Shown here in pieces: positions 45,596 to 53,809 of a DNA stretch of 64,000 nucleotides. This stretch comes from Aureliella helgolandensis (lineage in GTDB: Bacteria > Planctomycetota > Planctomycetia > Pirellulales > Pirellulaceae). Below the pieces are notes generated by a model. The model was not told the DNA's origin, ran no database searches, and was given only the letters and a program-made list of their open reading frames with translations. Location of the stretch: NCBI RefSeq assembly GCF_007752135.1, contig NZ_CP036298.1, forward strand, positions 5,022,001 to 5,086,000, given 5' to 3'. A program made the position numbers and the translations under genes. Position 1 is the stretch's first letter. Each line of letters starts with the position of its first letter.

Positions 45596-46561
45596 CTAGC
45601 GACGTCGACGACGGAACATGCCTACAACTCCACCGATCAGTCCGAGACCCAAAGCCGAAGGCTCTGGCACGGCGGTCACACGAATGTTGTCGATCAGGGT
45701 AACGTTCAGGAGGGAAGCGTTAGGATCTGAAGAGATAGCACCATTCGAATCGCTGTGGCCAAAAAAGATGTTCTGCCCGCCTAGGGCTTCAGTGGCCAAG
45801 TTAATTTCGGCAATCTCTAGACCGTCGATGGCCCAAATGGCCGTTTGTGCAACGTCGTTCACATCAATCGTTACGTTGCGCCAAGCAAACCCGATTTCAC
45901 CAGCATCAGTTGTACCGGTTTGCCCTGCGAACAGGCCAACTTGAGCGGCCGGAGCTGCTTCCCCGCCAAAGCCCGCATAGTAGGCATCGCTACCATTTCT
46001 CGCGCCAGCTGCTCGATAAACAGCGGCATCTCCCTCTACAAAACTAGCCTGAGCTGACGATGCATACGCACGAAAGTCAGAGGCGCTTCCCCCATCGAGC
46101 GTAACCGCGAAACCCGCACTTTCGGACCACGTCCCCGGATAGATGCCTGCAGTACCAGACGTTCCGACACCAAAAGTCGACAGCTGGGTTGTTCCACTTC
46201 CGCCAGGTCCCACGGGACCTACATAGTTCTGCCACAAGTTGAAGGAAACTCGATAGCTGCCTGTGAAACTTTGGCCAGTAGGCGAAACGCTGAAACCGCC
46301 AAACACTCCATTGACGTTGTTAGCCGTCATTTTCAGACCGGTCGTTGTAGCCCCGCCAGGAGCAGCCCCGACTCCAATGGCCGAATAGTCATAAAAGTAG
46401 TCGGCTTGGATGTCTGTTACGCCAGGATCGTTGGTGGTCCAATTGGCTGAATTGTCAGTATCGAAATCCTCCGAAAAGAGCGTAATGTCGGCCTGCGCTG
46501 CTGTAGCGCCGCCGCAAACCGCCGCTGCGACTAGCAATCCACGAAAAAATCTTCGCATCAA
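45596..46561 (-). CDS. PEP-CTERM sorting domain exoprotein
   Basis: 321 residues. Signal peptide (residues 1-24, LLVAAAVCGGATAAQA), a beta-rich extracellular body (ITLFSEDFDTDNSANWTTNDPGVTDIQADYFYDYSAIG..., resembling concanavalin-like LamG domains), and the sorting tail VPEPSALGLGLIGGVVGMFRRRRR, i.e. PEP motif, hydrophobic helix and basic end. PEP-CTERM tails are cut by exosortase and lead to export or surface display, often linked to exopolysaccharide. No exosortase gene lies in the window. Followed by a strong terminator. Confidence 0.92.
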   Translation of the reverse strand: MMRRFFRGLLVAAAVCGGATAAQADITLFSEDFDTDNSANWTTNDPGVTDIQADYFYDYSAIGVGAAPGGATTTGLKMTANNVNGVFGGFSVSPTGQSFTGSYRVSFNLWQNYVGPVGPGGSGTTQLSTFGVGTSGTAGIYPGTWSESAGFAVTLDGGSASDFRAYASSAQASFVEGDAAVYRAAGARNGSDAYYAGFGGEAAPAAQVGLFAGQTGTTDAGEIGFAWRNVTIDVNDVAQTAIWAIDGLEIAEINLATEALGGQNIFFGHSDSNGAISSDPNASLLNVTLIDNIRVTAVPEPSALGLGLIGGVVGMFRRRRR

Positions 46562-47724
46562 GAACTCCCTACCTCAAAATGAATGTTGCAATTGCGCTGT
46601 AGTTTCGCCCGCGTCAACGCATAGTGAATTAAGAATCCAAGGACTTTGCGGGCCGCGCACATCGCCACTATTGTAACCACCGCAATACACCGCACACCCC
46701 GCATTTCCGCCATTTCCCCTATTTCCCTTAATCCGAGCGGTCTGCAGCCCCTCGCATGCCAGGCATCCACATGGCCTCCTCCCCTCCAAAGCTCGCCGCA
46801 GCAACAGTCCGCCTTCGGCCGTGCAAGCCCCTCGGGCAGGAGAAACAGTAATCCGCCTTTGCCAGCCATTCCCCCCCACACACAAAGCCCCCCAAGCACT
46901 TTCCCGCCCCCCAGCCGGGAAGATGGTGGGAAGATGGTGGGAAGATGGTGGGAAGATGCTGGGAAGGTGGTGAGGGACAGCCCCTGAGCGCAATAGGTGC
47001 CACCCACATTCCGAAATGACGGAAAATGGATGGCACCTACTGGAGACGCTAGCAAAACAGGAAGGAAGGCCATGCTGGCTATAGAACGTGAGGCAAAGAT
47101 GGGGGCTAACGCCCTACCGTGAGGCACACGGACCGGGGGTCCATGCTACCGAACCACCCGGCAAAATGCTGCATCAGCGTAGCTTGGGCCCCCGGCCCGT
47201 GCACTTCACTGCGTGGAGGGCGAAGCAAAATACTAGCTGGATACCTGTCCAGAGCGTAAAAAGCGCAATAGGTGCCACCCACATTCCAAAATAACGGAAG
47301 ATGGATGGCACCTATTGGAGACGCTAGCAAAACAGGAAGGGAGGCCACGCTGGCTACAGACCATGAGCACAAGACGGGGGCTAACGCCCTACCGTGAGGC
47401 ACACGGACCGGGGGTCCATGCTACCGAACCACCCGGCAAAATGCTGCATCAGCGTAGCTTGGGCCCCGGCCCGTGCACTTCACTGCGTGGGGGGCGAAGC
47501 AAAATACTAGCTGGATACCTGTACAGCATTGTTAGGGGCACCTGCGACCGAGCCGAGATTTCAGCCCCATTGCTTTTCGAGGTACGCACAGCTGGGTTCC
47601 CGCCAGTGCGGAGATCACGGGGATTGAGGGAAGCTCATGCTGCTCGGGTTTTGTCCTGGGGGGAGAGGGAGAGGGAGAGGGAGGCAGTTAAAGCATGCAG
47701 CTCCCGGGCACCCATTGCAGGCCA
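46562..47724. repeat. Repeat island: 275-bp direct duplication with nested hairpins
   Basis: 1.16 kb without a supported gene. Two direct copies of about 265-275 bases lie head to tail, 46987-47251 and 47262-47526 (period 275, mostly identical). Each copy holds: (a) a hairpin AATAGGTGCCA ... TGGCACCTATT (12 perfect pairs in copy two, one change in copy one); (b) a large imperfect hairpin, 47119-47149 with 47179-47209 in copy one, 31 positions with 25 Watson-Crick pairs, two G-T pairs and four mismatches, centred on ACCGGGGGTCC/GGGCCCCCGG. Overlapping long ORFs on both strands are by-products of the repeat. A GAGAGG-type hexamer run lies at about 47663-47686. Confidence 0.9.
46917..46971. repeat. 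11-bp tandem repeat, five copies
   Basis: GGGAAGATGGT is repeated three times exactly (46917-46949), then with one change in each of two further units (GGGAAGATGCT, GGGAAGGTGGT) up to 46971. It lies just before the 275-bp duplication. Confidence 0.95.
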
Positions 47725-48489
47725 CTACGCGATACTCATTCCTGCAAATTGTGGCAGGGTCGTGGCCCAAGAGCGCATCGCACCGCCGCTCGGACAAAAT
47801 GTGCGAGTTGGGCCTTCAAACCGTACCGTCTTACGGAGCGTTCCGGCGAATTGCGTGTCGACGCCCGCTGATGCCGGAACGCCCGTGACCGACGAAACCA
47901 TGCGCAGAAAACTAGTCCCCTGTGCGCCTTGAGCCGTATTGCAATGCATGAACTGGATGCATCCATAAGATCCGAAGCAGCCGCGTAACCTCGAGAGTGC
48001 GTTGCGCGTGGCCGTATCGTTGCGAAAGGTCGAATGATCTTCAATACTTCCATGGCCATCTGAAACTCCTGCCGCACCGGGTGCTCCGTGCCCATGAAAC
48101 CGCAGCAAAAACAGATTGTTAGCCCGTCCACGAATGTCACAGATTGCTTGCTCGATACCATTGCACATCCCGCCGATCAGTACTGGAGAGGCACCAGACC
48201 TCCTCAAGTCACCAACTTCCATTTTGAACAAGCTTTCATCAAAGACATCGATGCAATCAAGAATTTGCAAGTGTTCATTGGCAATCAGTCGAGGCCATGT
48301 GTTTTGACCGATCACGCCGTCAACAGTTAGCGGACGGTGTTCGCGTTGAAATTTTTTTACAGCGGCAGCGGTGCGAGAACCATAAATCCCATCGACACCT
48401 AACGATTCGCCTGTCCGATTGAGCAACATCTGCGCGACGACCACTGACGGCAGCCGATCACCATGCCTCAACCATACAAATTCGGACAT
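47725..48489 (-). CDS. Peptidoglycan-binding protein with caspase-like/DUF4347-like C-terminal domain
   Basis: 254 residues from ATG 48489, which has GGGAG seven bases upstream; a frame extension to 48780 has no support. Residues ~10-70 are a PG_binding_1 domain (VVVAQMLLNRTGESLGVDGIYGSRTAAAVKKFQREHRPLTVDGVIGQNTWPRL). Residues ~100-230 carry FLLRFHGHGAPGAAGVSDGHGS with H132/H134 and IQFMHCNTAQGAQGTSFLRMVSSVTGVPASAGVDTQFAG with C183; the spacing and text match the DUF4347/caspase-fold pattern in which His and Cys form a dyad. There is no signal peptide, so secretion is unclear. The caspase-fold call is by eye and needs a structure or HMM test. Confidence 0.65.
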   Translation of the reverse strand: MSEFVWLRHGDRLPSVVVAQMLLNRTGESLGVDGIYGSRTAAAVKKFQREHRPLTVDGVIGQNTWPRLIANEHLQILDCIDVFDESLFKMEVGDLRRSGASPVLIGGMCNGIEQAICDIRGRANNLFLLRFHGHGAPGAAGVSDGHGSIEDHSTFRNDTATRNALSRLRGCFGSYGCIQFMHCNTAQGAQGTSFLRMVSSVTGVPASAGVDTQFAGTLRKTVRFEGPTRTFCPSGGAMRSWATTLPQFAGMSIA

Positions 48490-48941
48490 GCTTAACTCCC
48501 AGATCAAACAACCAAGGTAAAAACTCGGACGGGCATCCCAATCGAACACGCTACCATTATCGAGCCAACGTGAGATTCGTTGCGTCAGAAATACGAGAAC
48601 GGGGCAAAAGCGCCGTTTCGTTCCCCTTGAGCCGTCCTGGCGATCGCAGAAATAGGGCGACAATGCCAGGCATGTTTTAAACAGCCAACAGAGGACATTA
48701 GAGGAGAAGAGGGGTGCCAAGAAGTGGGCTCGCCGAACAACGCAAAATGGACTAAAGAACTCATGGTGGGAGTTGGCCATTAGTTTCGACTCCGCAATTG
48801 TTTAGGCACCATGGAACCTGCCGATGAAGGGTTGCAACCCTTGGGTTCTTCGCAGAAGACTCTCTGCACCACACCGATTTGCTAGCAACGAGCTTAATCG
48901 CTATGAGAATCGCACTCATCCCATGCCGATGGAATCGCTAC
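48490..48941. other. Divergent intergenic region
   Basis: About 450 bases upstream of both the peptidoglycan-binding gene (-) and the HExxH gene (+). No repeat or clear promoter elements could be defended. An earlier in-frame ATG for the plus gene lies at 48903. Confidence 0.4.
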
Positions 48942-49850
48942 ATGGCATCCAATGCACAGCAGTGGTGGTGCATTAGTCTTGTGATGCTGGGGCTGGTGGT
49001 TGGAACAGGCTGTCGCTCCCTAGTTCCACAGCAAATCGATGCTTTGCAACTTTACACTTCGCCGGAGCTTTTGGACGCGGAGCCGCAAATTCAGCGAGGT
49101 GAACCACGCAAGGTCCTCGATGCAGCGGGATGGGTGTGGGGTATTCCCAGCAAAATACTGCTGTGGGATCGTCGCGTCGACAATCATCGGATTTCGCCTG
49201 AAACTGAAATCGCGATCTCGGACTATTTGGCAGTCAACGGCTTGAACACGGTTCGTGTTCGCTTGAACCAGTATCGCCCGGGAGACGATTGGCGACGACT
49301 GGTCAAAAATCGCTCTGTGGGGGCACCCTGGAGGTACACGGTTGGGACGTTGAGCGTCCTCGGTGAGACCGTCCTACCGGGGCGTTTGTTTGGCGGAGAC
49401 CATTTCAACCCGTTTACCAACACCGTCCACGTCTACTCCGATATACCTGCAATCGCATTGCATGAGGCCGGACACGCGAAGGATTTCGGACGGCGAAAAT
49501 GGAAGGGCAGCTATGCCTTCCTATACGTATTGCCGATAGTTCCACTGTATCACGAATCGATCGCCAGTCGCGATGCCGTGGCCTACCTCGAGTCGGTCGG
49601 CACTCCCCAACAACAGGCGGAAGCTTACCGCATTCTTAGCCCAGCCTACGGGACGTACGTGGGCTCGACGGCAGGCACTTTCCTACCAGGCTACGCCAAT
49701 CCAGCCTACTACGGTGCCGTCGTAGCCGGACATGCCGTGGGACGATTTCATGCGCATCAGGCACTCCATGGCGATGCGACTGCCAGCGAGGAGTACACCA
49801 TGCTCGGTCTAGCTACGATTGAGGACGCAGACGCGAAGATCGAGCGGTAG
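48942..49850 (+). CDS. Membrane-anchored or lipoprotein-like HExxH protein, unknown family
   Basis: 302 residues from ATG 48942. The N-terminus (WWCISLVMLGLVVGTGC) could be a lipoprotein signal with a weak lipobox or a simple signal peptide. The centre holds FTNTVHVYSDIPAIALHEAGHAKDFGRRKWKG, a zinc-metalloprotease-type HEAGH with an Asp after it, and a C-terminal Gly/Tyr/Ala-rich stretch (LSPAYGTYVGSTAGTFLPGYANPAYYGAVVAGHAVG). Zinc protease activity is possible, but no third ligand is certain. No named family is recognised. Confidence 0.7.
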   Translation: MASNAQQWWCISLVMLGLVVGTGCRSLVPQQIDALQLYTSPELLDAEPQIQRGEPRKVLDAAGWVWGIPSKILLWDRRVDNHRISPETEIAISDYLAVNGLNTVRVRLNQYRPGDDWRRLVKNRSVGAPWRYTVGTLSVLGETVLPGRLFGGDHFNPFTNTVHVYSDIPAIALHEAGHAKDFGRRKWKGSYAFLYVLPIVPLYHESIASRDAVAYLESVGTPQQQAEAYRILSPAYGTYVGSTAGTFLPGYANPAYYGAVVAGHAVGRFHAHQALHGDATASEEYTMLGLATIEDADAKIER

Positions 49851-50034
49851 CTTTGCCATCGGATTTCTAGCACCATGACCGCACTGGCAGCCCGAAACCA
49901 TCGGCTCTCGTCCAGGAAACTCCAGTCGTGGACGGCGGAATCGCATCGTCAATCGCGCGACGCATGGCCACTGATTGGAGCAGATCGCTTACAATGATCG
50001 CTTTGACCACTAATTTTCCGCTGGAGGCCACCGC

Positions 50035-51603
50035 ATGATCCGCATAACGCTCCGTTTCTTGTTGTCCCTGTTCGCACTCTGCGTAATGGGGGCCCCCCAG
50101 ACGGCTCGGGTGATGGCTCAGGCGGTAGAATTGCCGGAAATCCAGCGGAGTGCGGGAGCGAAGCAGCGCAACGTCATTTTCATCTTGACCGACGATCACC
50201 GCTACGACGCCATGGGGTTTGCGGGGCACCCGTTCCTTGAGACACCCAATATGGACCAGCTTGCCAGCCAAGGTGTGCATCTCAAGAACGCGTTTGTCAC
50301 GACATCATTATGCTCCCCTAGTCGAGCCTCAATCTTGACCGGGCTGTACACCCACAAGCACCGGGTGATCGACAACAACCGCCTGGTACCGCCAAACACT
50401 ATTTTCTTTCCGCAGTACTTACAACAGGCCGGTTATTCCACTGCTTTTATTGGCAAATGGCACATGGGGGGTGCACACGACGAACCAAGGCCTGGATTTG
50501 ATCATTGGGTCAGCTTTCGCGGCCAAGGCAACTACCTCTCTCCAGGCCCCAATTACACATTGAACGTCAATGGCGAGCGGGTGCCCCAACGGGGCTACAT
50601 CACCGACGAGTTGACCGACTACGCAGTCGACTGGTTGGAACAGCAAAGTGCGGACAAACCGTTCTTCATGTATTTGTCGCACAAAGCAGTCCACGCCAAT
50701 TTCACTCCTGCCGAGCGCCACGCGGATCGCTATGCCGATGCCGATTTAAGTTTTCTCCCCAAGGGAAAGGAAATCACAGCCCAAGCCAATTCCCCCCGTT
50801 GGGTGCGAGATCAACGGAATAGCTGGCATGGCATTGATTTCTCGTACCATAGCGACAAGGGGCTCGATTACCTCTACCGCCGCTATTGCGAATCGGTGCT
50901 GGCCGTCGATGACAGCGTGGGACGCGTTCTAGAGCAACTGAAAACGATGGGAATCCATGACGAGACGATTGTAATCTATATGGGTGACAACGGTTTCATG
51001 TGGGGCGAACATGGCTTGATTGACAAGCGGGTCGCCTACGAAGCTTCCATTCGCGTCCCCTTAGTCATGCAATGTCCAGATCTTTACCCCGGCGGAACCG
51101 TCGTGGAAGAAGTGATCGGAAACATTGACATCGGCCCTACGATTCTGCAAGCAGCCGGTCTCGAAACTCCCGAGTACATGGATGGCGAGAGCTTTCTTGA
51201 ATTGCCCAACAACCCATCGCAGGCATGGCGCGACTACTTTTTGTATGTCTACTATTGGGAGAAGAACTTTCCGCAAACGCCCACGCAATTCGCGCTTCGA
51301 GGGGAGCGTTACAAGTACATTACGTATTACGGTCTGTGGGACACCGATGAGTTCTACGATCTGCAGAACGATCCCGGTGAAACGCAAAACTTGATCTACG
51401 ATCCGTCATTGGCCGCTACGATTAAGACGTATGAGGCCAAGCTCTACGAAATGTTGGGCGAGGCTGGAGGCATGGATATTCCCATGAACCAACCGGCAGG
51501 TCGCTCCTCGAACAAACGTTGGGCTGAACGTGGAGGAGCTCACGCTGCAGATTTCCCAAGTGCCATGGTCGTTGATGAGCCGATCAATCGCCAGGCCCAA
51601 TAG
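50035..51603 (+). CDS. Type I sulfatase, secreted
   Basis: 522 residues with signal peptide ([25 protein letters not shown]). Canonical C93-S-P-S-R formylglycine site in [21 protein letters not shown]; metal residues in [17 protein letters not shown] and [45 protein letters not shown] is the lysine/histidine segment of the active site. C-terminus [18 protein letters not shown] is normal. Length and motifs fit an iduronate- or heparan-type sulfatase subclass, but the substrate is not known. It is followed 34 bases later by a secreted hydrolase gene. Confidence 0.94.
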   Translation: MIRITLRFLLSLFALCVMGAPQTARVMAQAVELPEIQRSAGAKQRNVIFILTDDHRYDAMGFAGHPFLETPNMDQLASQGVHLKNAFVTTSLCSPSRASILTGLYTHKHRVIDNNRLVPPNTIFFPQYLQQAGYSTAFIGKWHMGGAHDEPRPGFDHWVSFRGQGNYLSPGPNYTLNVNGERVPQRGYITDELTDYAVDWLEQQSADKPFFMYLSHKAVHANFTPAERHADRYADADLSFLPKGKEITAQANSPRWVRDQRNSWHGIDFSYHSDKGLDYLYRRYCESVLAVDDSVGRVLEQLKTMGIHDETIVIYMGDNGFMWGEHGLIDKRVAYEASIRVPLVMQCPDLYPGGTVVEEVIGNIDIGPTILQAAGLETPEYMDGESFLELPNNPSQAWRDYFLYVYYWEKNFPQTPTQFALRGERYKYITYYGLWDTDEFYDLQNDPGETQNLIYDPSLAATIKTYEAKLYEMLGEAGGMDIPMNQPAGRSSNKRWAERGGAHAADFPSAMVVDEPINRQAQ

Positions 51604-51637
51604 ATCGACCGAGTCACCTCAGCCCCTTTTTCAAGTA

Positions 51638-53010
51638 ATGGTCTTCATGCAAAGTTTGATCGTTTGGACATTTGCCTTGTCCCTGTGCCTGACGCCGAGT
51701 CTCGGACGACGTATCCATGCACAACAAGCACCCTATGACAACGCACCTCAAGTCGATGCACCCTACTATCGAGTTCGGTATGAAGGATCCCAGGAAGAGG
51801 GCAAGCTCGTTTATCCCGTGGCCTTTACGATTTGGATCCCAGCGAACGTCGAGCGATTGCGTGGAGTAGTCGTGCATCAGCATGGCTGCGGCGAAGGCTC
51901 CTGTCTTTCGGGGCAAACGGGAGCCTTTGATTTGCATTGGCAAGCGTTGGCAAGCAAACACGCTTGCGGTCTGCTGTCGCCAGTCTATGAGCAGCCGGAC
52001 GGAGCGGATTGCCAGCGTTGGTGCGACCCACGCCATGGTTCTGATGCAGCCTTTCAAACCGCTCTATCCGACCTGGGAAAACTCTCCGGACACCCCGAAC
52101 TCTCTGAAGTTCCATGGGCCCTGTGGGGGCATAGTGGCGGAGGGCATTGGGCGGGTGGCATGTTGCTGCTGCATCCAGAACGCGTGGCCGCAGCTTGGTT
52201 GCGATCTGGAGTTCCGCTACTGAAGGCCGAAGAGGGCAGAGACATCAAACCGCATCAATTGTCCAAGGCGGCACTCTCAGTACCGATGATGTGCAACTTG
52301 GGTACTCAAGAGGGAGTCACTGTCACGGATGGAAGATTCTCAGGAGTTTGGCCAGCCAACCAACAGTTTTTTAGAAGCGTGCGTAGCGGTGGAGGACTGA
52401 TCGGTGTAGCGATCGATCCACTGACCAGTCATGAATGCGGCAACCAACGCTACTTGGCGATACCATGGTTCGATGCTTGTCTACTGGCTCGATTGCCCGA
52501 CGCGCCTGACCAAGCGCTGAAAGCGTTGTCTCCAGTGAGCGGGTGGCTGGCAAACTTTCCGGCACTTGCCCCCACGGCAAACGAATCGGTTCATCCCGTC
52601 CCTGCTCGAGAATTCTCAGGTAATATTGCCGAGTCCATTTGGCTTCCCTCTCAATCCATTGCTACTGCTTGGACCGAGTACACGAACGATACCAACGTCT
52701 CCGACGTAACGCCGCCGCCGGAGCCTGCAACCTCCGCCTGCAAGCGCAGCAACTAACGTGGACCGCCACTGCGGATCTAGAAAGTGGGCTGGCTGAATTT
52801 GTGATTGAATGCAATGGAAAACCGATAGCCAGCATCCCCTCGCAACCAGAGAACCGGTTTGGGCGTCCTTTGTTTCAAGGCCTGCAATACAGCGATACGC
52901 CCGCCAACCCGTTGGCGTCGATGACCTACACCCTCAGCGAGGACGCAACTGGTGAAGTCTCGCAGTATCGCGTTCGTGCGCGGAATACGGCAGGGCTACT
53001 TTCGAAGTAG
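51638..53010 (+). CDS. Secreted alpha/beta-hydrolase-like protein with frameshift near 52728
   Basis: Frame one runs from ATG 51638 to a stop at 52756. It has a signal peptide, [16 protein letters not shown] (oxyanion region), the nucleophile elbow [26 protein letters not shown] (GHSGG), and ends [17 protein letters not shown] second frame continues without a start of its own as [35 protein letters not shown] ... [14 protein letters not shown] to 53010, a fibronectin-III-like tail. Joining the two needs one inserted base near 52727-52730 (GAGCCTGC-AAC). So either one base has been lost, giving a protein without its C-terminal domain, or there is a sequencing error. The catalytic domain is intact. 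Substrate unknown. Confidence 0.75.
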
Positions 53011-53111
53011 ACATTCGCCTACAGCGTAGAACGAGGGAAGGATCTTGAAGAGAAGCGGATACTGTCAACGGAAAAGTACCCTGTTCATTGACCGCGGAAT
53101 GACCTGCCGCA

Positions 53112-53759
53112 ATGTCCCTGCAAAGCTTGGAGAGAATTTTGGTTCAAAGCGACAAATCATTCGATGCAATAGAGCGGATGATTGCCAGTGCCCAGCAGGG
53201 CGATGCCGAAGCCATGGGAGAACTGCTGGCCAAGTACCGCAAATACTTGGTCTTCTTGGCGCGATCACAACTTCATCATCACATGCAGGCCAAGGCGGAT
53301 CCCTCCGACTTGGCCCAGGAGGTTTGCTTAGCGGCCCACGATGGCATCCAACAATTCCAGGGTAGCACAACGGCGGAATTTGCCGCATGGCTGCGCAGCA
53401 TTCTGACCAACGTATTAGCCAACCAAGTTCGTCGCTATTTGGGGACGCAAAAGCGAGATGTGCGTTTGGAGCAAGCGCTCGACCAGCGACTCGCCGATGC
53501 CTCGGGCTTCCTCCAATCAGGCTTGGCTGGCGATGTGACCTCGCCGAGTCAACAGTTTGCGAAGAACGAGGCCTTTTTGGAATTGGCTGAAGCGCTCGAA
53601 GAACTTCCGGAAGACTATCGCCAAGTAATTGTATTGCGACACGTTGATGCAATGCCGTTTACTGAAGTGTCGCGCGTGATGGGGCGAAGTGTCGATAGCG
53701 TTGAAAAGCTCTGGGTCCGAGCACTCGGGAAACTGCGTCAAAAACTCGCCTCCGGTTAA
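53112..53759 (+). CDS. ECF-type sigma factor, planctomycete kinase-linked group
   Basis: 215 residues. Region 2: MGELLAKYRKYLVFLARSQLHHHMQAKADPSDLAQEVCLAAHDGIQQFQGSTTAEFAAWLRSILTNVLANQVR; region 4: EALEELPEDYRQVIVLRHVDAMPFTEVSRVMGRSVDSVEKLWVRALGKLRQKL. This sequence type, with a Ser/Thr kinase gene next to it, matches the ECF groups expanded in planctomycetes, in which the kinase probably controls the sigma factor by phosphorylation. The kinase gene begins 50 bases downstream. Confidence 0.92.
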   Translation: MSLQSLERILVQSDKSFDAIERMIASAQQGDAEAMGELLAKYRKYLVFLARSQLHHHMQAKADPSDLAQEVCLAAHDGIQQFQGSTTAEFAAWLRSILTNVLANQVRRYLGTQKRDVRLEQALDQRLADASGFLQSGLAGDVTSPSQQFAKNEAFLELAEALEELPEDYRQVIVLRHVDAMPFTEVSRVMGRSVDSVEKLWVRALGKLRQKLASG

Positions 53760-53809
53760 CACGGCATTATCTGCCCAGGCCCCTCCCCCACGACTCCAAC
53801 GATCTACCA

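Noticed and set aside
46558-47402. Minus-strand ORFs in the 275-bp duplication, two starting with the same PHGRALAP text
   Set aside because: Both derive from the repeat itself, lack ribosome-binding sites and change frame with small indels between copies.
47315-47932. 205-codon plus ORF across the second repeat copy
   Set aside because: It runs from repeat into the antisense of the peptidoglycan-binding gene; composition is random.
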